From: Arctopsyche grandis
Taxonomy: Eukaryota > Arthropoda > Insecta > Trichoptera > Hydropsychidae
Direction of reading: 5' to 3'
DNA length: 64,000 bases
Assembly (NCBI RefSeq): GCF_051622035.1
Contig: NC_135361.1
Location: 6,267,001-6,331,000, forward strand
Of the stretch, positions 1 to 11,800 are shown one piece after another; within the stretch, counting starts at the first letter, position 1, and each line of letters begins with the position of its first letter. Under the pieces are notes generated by a model that had not been told where the DNA came from, did no database searches, and saw only the letters and a list, made by a program, of their open reading frames with translations. Position numbers and translations under genes: made by a program.

Positions 1-324
1 GTTGACACTTCTGATGCCTTAGGGCACTTCTATTGTATAACACTTCTCTGGTCGCAACTTTATCATTTTACAGAAACACGTTGTGCTGTGGCTTATTAGT
101 CAGAGGCTTCTTAAGGGACTATTTCATAAAATTCATCTCGATTTGATATAGCATACCAAGAAATTTTTCAAATCAATGGTTCGACTAAGCTGCAGCAAAT
201 GCGCGCAGGTTTATATGACGTATTTTATTTTGTGACAATCACGTTGTCGTAGTGTCCAGTTGAATCTTTTTAGTAGCTGCGAAAACTTTTTTGGTTGCAT
301 GTGCATGCGGTCGTACTTAAGTAT
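1..324. other. Intergenic, nothing recognised
   Basis: AT-rich DNA left of the first repeat. I see no coding frame, no inverted termini and no match to the repeat families found elsewhere in the window. Confidence 0.5.
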
Positions 325-666
325 TGTTGCGTAGGGGTGGGTGGAGGATCCAAAATGAAAGGCCAAAGTCGTTTCACAGCATTTATTGGGTAATTAAGGA
401 GATCCTTTATCATCCTTTCGGAATGACCTGATATGCCTGAAGTACCTGCTTATAAAGGGCAGGTCGCTCATTGCATCTTCCACGTCCGTTTACTTTTAAG
501 TGAGTACCACGCTCTCGCGGTCTCACGCTCTCAGGGTTCTAGGAACTACCGGAGATGCCACTTGGCCTAATCCAGGGGTCTCTTTTGTCCACTTCCGAAT
601 GCACTTTAGGCGGCGTATAGTCTCCAAATGCAATTAAAACGGCAGCTCTTTTTTGCCTACGCTACA
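325..666 (-). mobile_element. Solo LTR, family 1 (diverged)
   Basis: It starts TGTTGCGTAGGGGTGG and ends GCTACA, so it has the TG...CA form of an LTR. Flanks gtat and ctat are a near-perfect 4-bp target duplication. Read on the minus strand it carries a TATA-like stretch and an AATAAA. Four more copies lie at 1550, 9769, 10915 and 53376. No internal region is present, so it is a solo LTR fossil, probably Ty3/Gypsy or BEL/Pao; the superfamily is inferred only from LTR form and duplication length. Confidence 0.65.
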
Positions 667-727
667 CTATGTTCTATTTTTGCGACTAAGTGAATTGCGC
701 GTCAAAAAATCGCTAGTGCTTTTGGGG

Positions 728-1204
728 TAGGGCTGCCAGATTTATTGATATCCAAACCGGAACATTTTAATTGAATTTTCCCTCCCCTCCCCCAGGGCAC
801 AGATATTACAAGGATGATAAAAAACTTTGTAAAAAGCGTAAACTTAACAAATTACATTTCATATCCTTCCTTTTATAAACCAGTATTTCCTTTATTTTTT
901 CCAGTTTATTTAGTTTATTTTAATATTAAATGAATTTACATATTGCCAAAGAAGTTTGAAAAAAAAATTGATATTCTCAATCACGCTTTTCTTGCTATTT
1001 TAACCATCGATATAGATCTACGATTTGTACTTTTTTTTTCAGTTTCATAACTGTGAGGGGTCGATATTTGTGAACAATGAAAGGTCAATAAGCAGCCATC
1101 GAATACCGGGACATTTCGCTGTCCCGATAGGTCCCTTCGGGACGCCGGGACAACAGGCGTGAAACAGAGACAAACCCGGAATATTGGAAAGTCTGGCAGC
1201 CCTA
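728..1204. mobile_element. Non-autonomous hAT-like element
   Basis: Ends are inverted copies of TAGGGCTGCCAGA (13 perfect bases, then a diverged stretch). Flanks ttttgggg (720-727) and gtttgggg (1205-1212) form an 8-bp target duplication with one mismatch, the size made by hAT transposases. The 477-bp interior has no transposase frame, so this is a deletion derivative or MITE. Confidence 0.7.
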
Positions 1205-1440
1205 GTTTGGGGCCTTAAAGTCGGGTCTACCTCACGGGACCGAAAGTGAAACGCCCGAAAACGCAAATATCGGAAGGCAAAGATCGAAAGATAAAAAAAG
1301 GGTCTCTCCCCCCGTCATACATACTCACTTAATTTGCGCGAGCAGGTTTTTTCTCCCGTATTCTGCGCGCGCACATTAAACAAGGCTGTATGACAAAAAG
1401 AGAGATAATTTCACTGCATGCCACTCATATATATTATATG

Positions 1441-2072
1441 TTTTAATATTATGTATTAGATGTATTATGAACATTTATAAGGATTGTAAATAGGTTTTTG
1501 AGCTATTTTTCCTATTACGCTTTAGATTAACATTAGAATAATATAATACTGTTGCGTAGGGGTGGGTGGAGGATCCAAGTAAAAGGCCAACAGTCGTATC
1601 ACAGCATTTATTGATGATTCAGGAGTTACACGCACTGTCCCTGCTCAGTCCAGAATGACCTGATATCGCCTACGTACCGCCTTATAAAGGTTAGATCTCT
1701 CAGGACGCCTAATCTGTTTACCTGTTGTATAGTCACGTATTCGGATATGTGTTTCCACGACATTGGGTCTCCCGTACCGATTCTGAGAAATAACTAATAA
1801 CGGTCATTGTTTAGCCTAAATGCACTTAGAGTCCAGATATAATCTTTGGAAGTAAGTGCATGCATTTAGTTAATCCGATAACAGATATCCGTTGGTCTAA
1901 GTGCAATTCGCTCAATCCGCGGCGTACGTAACAATACTGTGATTACAACCAAATTAAATTAAAATTGTAAAATAGAAAATGATCAGTAGATCAGTAGCTA
2001 TTAAAATAGATATAAGATGTATTGTGAACATAATTTCGTAATAATAAAAAGCATTTAAAAATCAAAATCAAA
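1441..2072 (+). mobile_element. 5'-truncated LINE 3' end (Jockey-like), with LTR inserted
   Basis: This matches the 3' UTR of the LINE at 36160-36812, down to the AT-rich tail with repeated 'aatcaaa'. Its ends are bounded by a 10-bp target duplication, ATATTATATG (1431-1440 and 2073-2082), as expected from target-primed reverse transcription. A solo LTR (1550-1933) interrupts it. The Jockey label comes from the RT fragment next to the same tail at 36 kb. Confidence 0.75.
1550..1933 (-). mobile_element. Solo LTR, family 1
   Basis: A 384-bp TGTTGCG...GTAACA unit with a perfect 4-bp target duplication (atac) on both sides. It lies inside the LINE fragment. The same LINE sequence without the LTR is present near 36675, so the insertion point is proved within the window. 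On the minus strand a TATA-like motif and AATAAA suggest sense orientation. Solo LTR fossil, Gypsy or BEL/Pao. Confidence 0.8.
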
Positions 2073-2513
2073 ATATTATATGTAGACAGTACCGTTAACC
2101 ATGCACCCTTTTTTTTGATCTTTCGACTTAAGATCTTTTGATTTTCGATATTTGAGTTTTCGGGCTTTTCACTTTCGGTCCCGTGAGGTAGACCCCATTT
2201 CTTTGCCTAAAAGTCTCATGCTAAATCGATTCAACTATTTAACAGAAAATTATCGAAAAATATTTCCAGTAGGAAAAAACATTTCTGAATCAATGGGGTA
2301 AATATGCAGCGACTTTAAAGAATGGGTTTAGTAAATCGTAAGCGTGTGCGGGCGGGCGACATTTGAGTGATAATAGTGGTCGGTGGTTTTGGCGATGGTT
2401 TGGGCCAAAAAGTCGATGACAGTCGGCCAGCGGGCAGCGGGCAGTGGGTAGGAGAGGGAGAGTGACGCGTGTCTCCTGGCCTCTTCGAAACTTGGCGACA
2501 GGTCGTGTGGAAG

Positions 2514-5500
2514 ATGGGTTTGAGGGGGAGTGTGGCCTCGGTGGTGCTGTGGACGCTGTGGAGTGCGGCCACTCCTGGGGCCGTCGTCGGTGACGAGCAC
2601 TCGCACGAGTACCGGTCGGGCGAGCAGGTGGTGGTGTGGGCCAACACGGTGGGGCCGTACCACAACCGCCAGGAGACGTACGCCTACTTCTCGCTGCCGT
2701 TCTGCGCGGGCGGCAAGGACTCCATCGGCCACTACCACGAGACGCTGTCGGAGGCGCTGCAGGGCGTGGAGCTGGAGTTCAGCGGCCTCGACGTGGCGTT
2801 CGGCGAGGTGGTGCCCCCGCAGAAGTACTGCGCCATCCAGCTGGACGAGGCCAAGCGGCGCGCCTTCGCCTACGCCGTGCGCAACCACTACTGGTACCAG
2901 ATGTACGTGGACGACCTGCCCGTCTGGGGAATCGTCGGCCAGCTCGACCAGCCCGAAGGCGATGGCGACGGCGACGACGGCTACATCTGGACGCACAAGC
3001 GCTTCGACATCGGCTACAACGGCAACCGCATCGTCGAGGTGAACCTCACCGCCGAGAACAAGGCCAAGCTGGCCACCGGCGCCGACATTCCCTTCACCTA
3101 CGAGGTCAACTGGAAGAAGAGCGACATTCGCTTCGAGGATAGGTTTGCACTTGCACTTTATACCTTTCATTTCAAACTAATCTAACCTTTGCCGCCATCG
3201 CACATGTTTTTTTCCCAGAAAATAGCCTTCTGTACTTTCTGTCATCAAGTTTCGGAGGAGAGAACACTTCGTCACAACTAAATCTTTGAACTATTGAATA
3301 AAAAGCCTTTCAGTGCTTTCTCTTATTACATATGTATATCGTGTAGATGTTTCCGGTTCATAGACATGACAGAATCCTCAGATATTGGAATATAAATAAA
3401 GAATGAAAATTGGAGTTGCAAAATACGCTCGATTATTATTGATTTTTTTTTTAAAGTTCGCAAATTCGTGCAAACTTTGTTTCACTAGAATGAAAACAGA
3501 GATCCTAAAGTTTCATATCACATATATTTGATTCGGCTACAATAAGCACAGTACGTTTAAAAACATCAATTTGTACCAAAAAGTAGGGGAAACCCAAGTG
3601 AAAATAGTAGGGTTTGTTGACAGGTCAGGAAACATGTAAAATAAAATTTTAAAAGGAATGAAATTTAGTCTAATCTAATGTATATATCATGCTCTTCAAC
3701 GTCTATACAAAATTTTTTTCATCAAAAACACTTTTAGCATATAAATAATCACAAGGAAAGTTGTTTAATAACAAAATGCCGCAAACAAAAACAAGCGTAT
3801 CACACAAATGACAGGATTCGACTGCGACTACATTTGGCCAGTGAGGTTAACCCGGGTAAGGACTCCACAGTGTAACGTCATATTTATCTACCTGCTTTGG
3901 GCTAGGACTAGTCGTTAAATGTCTACGTACACAAATCTTATATTTACTTTGGTACTGGTCTAACTTTCAGATGGTACATCCTGAGATGTTGAAATCTATG
4001 TAAAAAGATTTAGAATTTATGATTTTATCTTTCATTTATACCAGGAAGGCCTCACAGGTAACCCCAATGCGCCTTCCTGGCCAGAAACATTGTACATTTG
4101 ATACAAATATTAATATTATACAAAGTCGGTGGCCGTCACTGCAAGGAAAGTGACTTGACGGAAAGTTGAAAGATGGAAAAGATGAGCAGAGTCAACAAAT
4201 ACCCCCTCTCAAATTTCGGTGATCTTACATAAAATCATCAAAATGCTAAATTATACCAATCGTTGAAAAAAAGATCTCAAAAAATGGGATAGGGACAATT
4301 TTAATAGCATAAATTTTTTTACTCCACGGTTGAAGTGCAATTTGGAATGAACACATCACCTTGTTTACACATTTTTAATTTCTTACAGTCACATATTATC
4401 TTTTACAAATTATAAAGAAGTAATTAATATTTTACTGCAGATTTTATTCGGCTAGTCATGAAATTTATTAAATTTTTCAAAATTTCTATAAAAAAATCTT
4501 TGTATCACACCTTCTCTATTGTTTCTTTTGATTATTTAAGACAAGAGATACGCTGCTAATACTTATTAAATATTTTAAACCCATTCATGATTTTTCAATT
4601 GGGTTTAAATCGATACTGCCACAAGTCTTGTTAGTCTCTTGACACTCATATCCTTGTAAATCCTCTCCGTCGTATATATGTGTTACCGATTAAATTACAG
4701 ATTCGACAAGTACTTGGACCCCAACTTCTTCCAGCACCGCATCCACTGGTTCAGCATATTCAACAGCTTCATGATGGTCATTTTCCTCGTCGGGCTCGTC
4801 TCGATGATTCTGATGAGGACGCTGCGCAAAGACTACGCGCGCTACTCGAAAGACGAGGACTTGGACGACCTGGAGCGAGACTTGGGCGACGAGTACGGCT
4901 GGAAACAAGTCCACGGTGACGTGTTCAGGCCGGTACCGCACCTGGCCATGTTCTCGTCGCTCATCGGCACCGGATTCCACCTCACCACGGTCACACTCAC
5001 AGTCATCATCTTTACGATATTCGGCGAGTTGTACACGGAGCGAGGCTCGCTGCTCTCGACGTCGATCTTCATATTTGCAGCGACGTCTCCCGTCAACGGC
5101 TACTTTGGCGGATCGCTATACGCTCGCATGGGAGGCCGCGTTTGGATCAAGCAAATGCTACTCTCTGCCTTCTTACTCCCCGCACTCGTCTGCGGAACGG
5201 CTTTCTTCATCAACTTCATAGCTATCTACTATCACGCGTCCCGCGCGATCCCAATCGGCACGATGATCGCCGTCACATGCATCTGCATCTTCGTCATATT
5301 GCCGTTGACTTTGGTCGGAACGGTCCTCGGACGCAATCTAGCCGGCCAACCGGACTTCCCCTGTCGCATAAACGCCGTGCCTCGACCCATCCCGGAGAAG
5401 AAGTGGTTCATGGAACCCGGTATAATCATAATGCTCGGTGGAATCCTACCGTTTGGCTCCATCTTCATCGAAATGTATTTCATATTCACGTCGTTCTGGG

Positions 5501-5850
5501 CGTATAAGATATACTACGTGTACGGCTTCATGCTGTTGGTCTTTATTATACTGATGATTGTGACGGTGTGCGTGACCATCGTGTGCACGTACTTCCTGCT
5601 GAACGCCGAAGACTACCGTTGGCAGTGGACGAGCTTCATGGCGGCGGCCAGCACGTCTTCGTACGTCTACTTTTACTCGATCTACTATTTCATATTCAAG
5701 ACGAAGATGTACGGCCTGTTCCAGACCACGTTCTACTTCGGCTACATGGCTCTGTTCAGCATCGGGCTCGGCCTGATGTGTGGCACCGTCGGATACTTCG
5801 GCACGAGCTTGTTCGTCAGAAAAATATATTCAACGGTCAAAATTGATTAA
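2514..5850 (+). CDS. TM9SF3: Transmembrane 9 superfamily member 3
   Basis: Exons 2514-3142 and 4701-5850 give 592 aa, close to human TM9SF3 (589). TM9 proteins are endomembrane (Golgi/endosome) proteins implicated in membrane-protein trafficking. Exon 1 holds a signal peptide (about residues 1-26) and the luminal domain ending in [11 protein letters not shown]. Exon 2 encodes the juxtamembrane [14 protein letters not shown], the LRKDYARY cytosolic loop and eight further hydrophobic segments, including the NAEDYRWQW block. The protein ends VKID, the C-terminal K-x-D type signal that TM9 proteins use to bind COPI. The junction GATAG|ATTC restores Arg-Phe-Asp in frame. The ATG at 2514 was chosen because it opens the signal peptide; an upstream GTG in frame was ignored. 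Exon 1 is strikingly GC-rich compared with its surroundings, which suggests a CpG-rich promoter end. Confidence 0.95.
3143..4700 (+). other. TM9SF3 intron 1
   Basis: AT-rich intron. Near 4036-4135 it holds the stem-loop tail of the SINE family in reverse orientation. Nothing else was recognised. Confidence 0.7.
4036..4135 (-). mobile_element. SINE tail fragment
   Basis: It contains CCAGGAAGGC and GCCTTCCTGG about 20 bases apart, the stem-loop tail shared with SINE copies at 7.2, 45.0, 51.4, 61.9 and 62.6 kb. The tRNA-like head is not recognisable here. Confidence 0.65.
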
Positions 5851-7208
5851 AGTTGACACGTACTTTTTTTAATTGAATTTTCCAACTCATCCGAACGTTT
5901 ACTACATAATCAGTGGTTTTTTTTTTTTAATTATATATATATACTTACATATATAATATACAATATGAATTTTTTTTTTTTTATTGAAAGTGATCGTTAT
6001 TTTTTTATTCTGGCCAAAATATATAAGGTATATTTATTTATGAACTGATGACTGATTTTTCTTTTAATAAATTACTTAAAATACATTCATCGTTTACTTA
6101 TTTAAAAGCTTGCAGTCTATTCAAGTGCATAGTTTGAATGTGTACGTATTATACGGCCACTTTATCTCTTACGATATGATGTGGTAAAAGCTTTCGGTTG
6201 TTTATTTGACATTGGTAATAACATTTCGCATTATCTTTAGCCGACTAATCCATGTCGTCGATAGCGTATCTCATATGCGAATATTCCGGAGTAAGAGTTC
6301 CGTAGACTGCATCCTATACAGTGCTTAGAAACGGTTAAACGGATACGTGTCGAGTTTTCAATATGATTTTGATGATGAAGTTCTCGTTGCTTTGAATGAT
6401 TGCTTTTAGTGTAGTCTTAGAGCAGAACTGTCCGAGTGCGAGCACATGCTGATGATACCGATTCGAGTCACGTCTGCGATAACTTTCAGCTTTTGGATCG
6501 CCTTAGAGTTTCTTTCCAGCATTTTTTAAATGTGTAGACTTATTAATATGTAATGTAAATATTTGTGTCATCTATTGTGTGTACATATACGTTGCCTGTA
6601 AGATTCGATTTATTGTTTTTCCCGACCGTCTTGCTTAACGTTCGACCTTCGTAACTAATTGTACTATTTCCTGATACTAATTTGTATACAATCAAACAAT
6701 TATGTCCTTCAATTTGATTGAGTCACTTCATTCTTTGAATTTATTTCAACTAAAATCGATCTCCGATAGTATAATGAGGTTTTAATGTTTCCCCTCATTA
6801 TGTATGTATTTATGTACAATTTATATTTTATATGTATGATATAATATATACAAGATTGAGAATTTTAATACTATATATATATGTATAATTAAAATTTTGC
6901 ATTTATGCTTTACATTTATATTATTATTATAGGTATATTTATACTAATGCAATATTTTGTAAATTAAATTTGAAAAAAATTCAATAGAAAATTAACATTT
7001 AGAATAAAACTAAGGTAAGCGCAAATTTTTAATTTGGATATTACATATAAATTATGTTTCTAATTTTTTGGTAAAAAGTGCAAGTTTCGAATTTGCCGTA
7101 GCTCTAGTTATGATCTAAACATAAAATATTGTAAATATATTAAATAAATGTTTTTATTGAAAGTTTGTGTATTTCAATCATCAATATTCCCTTTTATTTT
7201 ACATATGT
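5851..7208 (+). other. TM9SF3 3' UTR and spacer
   Basis: AT-rich sequence after the stop codon. A candidate poly(A) signal AATAAA is at 7143-7148, and a nearer TTAATAAATTA is around 6065. No coding frame or repeat family was recognised. Confidence 0.5.
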
Positions 7209-8000
7209 AGATATATATCAGGAAGGCCTAACAGGTAAACTTCAATTCGCCTTCCTAGACAATTAACCCTTTTGAGTGCTGATGTCTTTGCTGAAAATTT
7301 CGCCAATATTTCCAACTAGAATTATTTAGAAATCCAATAGAAAGCAGGTATAGAAATTGTAGCTAATTCAAACAAAACCTAGATAACTACCGCTGAGGAT
7401 TTCGAGTTTTGTAAAGGTGTGTTGACACTAATATATCTTGCAACAATATAAAATAAACAAAGAAGTCTATTAATGAATGTATTTTTCCAAAACTAGTTCC
7501 ATTTTCTTCATTGTAGTTAAAATGTAATGCTCACAATCTAAATGCCAAGCCAAAATCAAAAAAACTCGGCATTTAGGGATTTCCATCGAGAAATTCTGCT
7601 ATACATAGTTATAAATTCAGAAATTCCGGTGTAAACCAGTCTTTATAAACATTGACACAGATTACACGACCCATGTTCAATGCATTTCTTTTCGATGCTA
7701 CCTGGAAAGGCTTAGCGGGTAGTATTCTTGTTTATTTTTTACGTACTCAATATACAATACCTACCGGCGTAATTCAGGCTCATGGACTTGTTAGTAAAAC
7801 GCCGATCGGCGTTGGTCAGCATTCAAAGGGTTAATTACAAACATGGCAGCATTTTTTTATTACATAAATCGCTGTATTAAACACAAAATTGACAATTAAT
7901 TAATGTATAGAGACATCCCTGGATTTAGACTTGTACATACATTTATTTCTTGAGAAACATTTCATAAAATTATTAAGGGGAGATTCACAATCCCATTATC
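7209..8000 (-). mobile_element. SINE fragment interrupted by a TTAA MITE
   Basis: Tail stem-loop sequence at 7209-7262 resumes at 7835 with 'attacaaacatggcagc', continuing the SINE order seen at 45.0 kb. The interruption is the piggyBac-like MITE at 7263-7834. The tRNA head is not visible in this copy. Confidence 0.6.
7263..7834. mobile_element. piggyBac-like MITE, family F
   Basis: TTAA flanks a 564-bp unit starting CCCTTTTGAGTGCTGA and ending in the inverted TCAGCATTCAAAGGG. A second copy lies at 56229-56757. TTAA target duplication with CCC-type inverted ends is the hallmark of piggyBac transposition. No transposase frame is present. Confidence 0.8.
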
Positions 8001-8200
8001 CTGGAGAAGCTTAAATTTTTGGCCCCATGATATCTTGTTGCCAATTAGGGCTAAATCCAACGTGCTCATGAACTCCCCCCTCTCGAGAGCTGTTCGACTC
8101 CTCAACTTGCTGGCACATTCCTTGGATCTCTTCAATGTCAGTTACAATGAGTTGGTCGAACACATCCTACATAGCAAGATACAATTTTCTTTATTATTCA
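8001..8200 (+). mobile_element. Possible LINE RT C-terminal remnant
   Basis: The frame from 8035 reads NSPLSRAVRLLNLLAHSLDLF, resembling the C-terminal tail that follows the RT domain in many insect LINEs. The region is short and joins a fragment with TTTTACCCGGCTTCGCTCGG at 8208-8230, a repeat end also seen near 18670 and 41720. Assignment is from memory of such tails. Confidence 0.4.
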
Positions 8201-8612
8201 CTAATGGTTTTACCCGGCTTCGCTCGGTATTTGTAATATAAACAGCTTAAACATGGCAAAATAATCTAATAGTGAACATTCATTTGTGTTTTTTTTTAAT
8301 TTATTTGAATCGAAAAAAATATATACTCAACGATATCGATATTGTCCTCATATAAACTTTTTAATTCTTTTTCGATGCTCCCACCCAAACCTATACATAG
8401 TTACATACAAAGTCTCTTTCGAAATTACATATACATATATTAGAAGATTCGTTTCTCACTTGCTTTTATTTTTTTTACTATTTTTGTTACTCTTGTTTTA
8501 TGTATACTTATATTTGTATTAACACCACAGTGACGCTATGGGACTACCTGTCAAGTCTCTGTTGTATTGATTTTTTAAAATAAATCAGATTCAGATATTG
8601 TGACATAGCAAT

Positions 8613-8755
8613 TTGATGGAGGAACCGTTTCGACAATGAAATCAGATAAACTGGCAAACTCTGATAGGAAACGATCGATTTGGAGTCACAAATGTCCAAG
8701 TCTGACCAGCAGCATTAAAGCACCGAGCCATACTGCTGGCAATAAATAAAAATAA
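8613..8755 (-). mobile_element. tRNA-derived SINE, partial
   Basis: The reverse-strand SINE core ('gaaacggttcc', 'cctatcagagtttgcca', 'cgatcgtttcc') and a head fragment ending at 'ccagcagtatggctcgg' are visible. The copy lies directly beside the RBM19 poly(A) signal. Confidence 0.7.
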
Positions 8756-8758
8756 AAT

Positions 8759-8764
8759 TTTATT
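8759..8764 (-). terminator. RBM19 poly(A) signal
   Basis: AATAAA on the minus strand, 38 bases beyond the RBM19 stop codon. It is the first canonical signal downstream. Confidence 0.5.
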
Positions 8765-8801
8765 AGAATATATTTAATTCAATGAATATACATTTTTAAT
8801 T

Positions 8802-11800
8802 TCACTCTTCTTCAGCGTCCATGTCTTCTAATTCAACTACAGCTTTTTTGCTTTTCTTGCCACCTGGCATCGACTGGTTAAATGACTCGGCCGTACGTTT
8901 CCTCAAGTCGTTGACCATATCGTCGCTGTCTTCTAATTTAGCCCACTCCAGGACTAACCGTCTTCCGTACAAATGAGTACTCTGGCACAATGTTTCGAAA
9001 GATTTCTGTAAAATCAACAATCATATTTGTAAAAACCTTTCATTCGATAAAATGTGATATGTATGATTTTTTTTTATAATAGGCGCTAGTAAAGTTTAAC
9101 CTTCACTGTTCTTTTTATAGCTCACGCGTACATACATAAGTGCATATGCATGTCTAAATTAGCAAAAACTCCGATAATGAAAGCAATACGGTCGTAAAAA
9201 TAATGCAAATTGTGTACCTTTGCATCGCTTTTACTAAAATATTCAACGAAACAGAATCCTCTGTGTCGATTTTCTCCAGGCATCATTTTCCTCGGCATTC
9301 TCAACGCTTTGATTTCACCGAACGCTCTAAGAATATATATATTATGTTACATTAAATCAAAATAAACAATATATAAAATACATTTTAAATATATATATAC
9401 ATACACAAATATATCTTGAATTTCTTGGCGATTAGCTTGAAACGGAACATTCCGTACTAATATCTTAGTTCCGGTTTGCTTTCCCAGTTGCGCTTCTTTC
9501 CTCGATGTTTTCACATTAGCTCTACAAATATAAATAAAAACATTAATTCTAGCAACAATTTTGTAATGAAATTGACTCGGAGAACATAGTAATATATGAA
9601 AACGGATGCGATGTATTTTTATGGGGGTGACGGGGAAAAATGCACTCGAGATAGTTGGACTCTCGAGACATTCAAACTTTCAAAGATGCTCAAGGAGAAC
9701 TGACGCAATAGAATTTCATAAAAAAGCGTCAAGGGGTATTTGGATGTTATCCGAGGGTGCCAACCTTTTGTTGCGTAGGGGTGGGTGGAGGATCCAAATA
9801 AAAGGCCAAAGTCACTTCACAGCATTTATTGGGTGATTCAGGAGATCCAAGCACTGCCCGTGCTCCGTCCAGGATGCCTTGATATCGCCTTAGTACCTGC
9901 TTATAACGGGCAGGTCGCTCACTGCATCTTCGACGTCCGGTTACTTCCCTATCGTTTAGGCACGTACCCGGATATGCATTCCCACGATCCAAGGCACTCA
10001 GTCACACGCTATCGCGCTGTTAGTTCTGAGAAGGGACTGGGTGCCTTTATTAAGCCTACTTGTACTTAGCCTGGAGATAGTCCTCGAAACCAATTATAAC
10101 GGCGGCTTCTTTTAGCATATGCTACACTTTTTTTTGTGGAATTCTATTGGGTAAGTTCTTTTTGAGCGCCTTGACTTCTCGAAACTGCGCTACTATTCAG
10201 TGCAATTTAGTGCATCTTTCCTGGAACCGTATGTAGGTATGTGGCGGACGCGTCGACCAGTATGGAGATTTCAATAAAACAAATCTCAGGAGTATATGTT
10301 GTGCTTGGAGATATTTAATGAAATAAATACACGCAAACGAGGCGCACAACCAATCAGCGTGAAATGGTCCTCGTGGACTAAAACGTTTGACCAATTAGAG
10401 CAACGACGATACATTCTGACCAATGGGTGCATTTTAAGCATCCGCTATTGGGATGTAGCGTGACAAGCGATCGTCGAAGAGACGCGGGGGAGTGGGAACC
10501 TGAGCGTCTGACATGTGCTCTTGATATTGAGCACCTGACTTGGAATGGGTGACGTCAGTGTCAGATGCGCTGCGCGAAAGCGTACACACATCCACGAAGA
10601 CACATACACATTCATTATCTTACATTATATTTATATATAACTAGTGTTGTACCCGATGAAATATCATCGCATGGCTGTTGGCATATTAAGTTATTAAATA
10701 AAAAGAAATGTGTCGGTCCTGTATTCAATCCGGTCGAATTTTTTTGAAATACCTTTTAAATATATTTAATTTAACATTTATATTTAATATGAAAAAAATA
10801 TGGTAAAAACTACGTACCTACCTACATATAAACAATATAAAACACCAATAGAAAAATTAATTAAATAAATAAATTTTCAATAGATGGCTATTATCCTAGC
10901 GGAAACATTGGTAGTGTTACGTACACCGCCGAGTAAGTGCAATCAGATTAGGCCGAGTAGCATCCCAGAGACTGTATGACCGTTATAATTGGTTTCAAGG
11001 ATTATCTCCAGACTAAGTGCAAGTAGGGTAAACAATGGCCACCGAATTGGCCGCTATTGGTCCCTTCTCAGAAGTGACCGATAGCGTGGGACTGAGTGTC
11101 GTGGGAATACATATCCGGGTACATGCCTAAACGATAGGGAAGTAACCGGACGTCGAAGATGCTCTAAGCGACCTATCCGTTATAAGGCGGTACTTAAGCG
11201 ATATCAAGACATTCTGGACGGAGCACTGCCAGTGTGTGTATCTCCTTAATCACCAATAAATGCTGTGAAACGACTTTGGCCTTTTACTTGGATCCTCCAC
11301 CCACCCCTACGCAACAGTAGCGAACAGTATATATATATGTGTCGTACATATGTATGTTGAATCAAAACGATTACTGTAGTACAGCGAGCGTTATCGCAGA
11401 TACACACACACACACACACAGACAGAATAGCGATATTACATATATGATGTATGGTAATTCATATAATATAATATTATTTTAATTCGTGTATCAATTCCTT
11501 TCCGAAACTACCCGTTGAAATCAACGAGCACAACACTAGTTTAATTTAATAATGACTTACTGTCCCGCTCTCTCGGACCGTTTCAGTTCGATTTGTTTGC
11601 CGTCTAAATTGCTCATTTGCAAATTTTTAAGGGCTTTATCTGTAGTACTTTTCATATAAAACTGTACAAATCCATAGCCCATAGATAGTTTTTTGCCCGG
11701 ATTGTGAGGATCTTTCTTCATCGCTACCGTCACGGAATGTACACGTCCACAAGATTCAAAATGCTAAAAAGGTAAACGCAACACATTACAGTAATTACAT

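Larger units (their letters stand above)
1223..2196. mobile_element. Foldback MITE (GGGTCTAC family) split by a LINE
   Basis: The left arm begins GGGTCTACCTCACGGGACCG and the right arm ends with its reverse complement. The arms share the run with 'aaatatcgg' and 'aaagatc'. A LINE 3' fragment (1441-2072) sits between them. Relatives are at 17406-17790 (uninterrupted) and 30548-30880. No coding potential; superfamily unknown. Confidence 0.65.

Noticed and set aside
2530-3142. Two further plus-strand frames of 168-170 aa in TM9SF3 exon 1
   Set aside because: Arg/Thr/Ser- and Arg/Gly-rich shadow translations of the same GC-rich exon.
2328-3170. 280-aa minus-strand open frame opposite TM9SF3 exon 1
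   Set aside because: GC-rich coding exons keep other frames open; Val/Ala/His-rich with no family features, while the plus frame matches TM9SF3 throughout.
9769-11316. One LTR element bounded by the two family 1 LTRs in RBM19 intron 12
   Set aside because: The LTRs face opposite ways and have different target duplications (cttt, gtag), so they are two independent solo LTRs.
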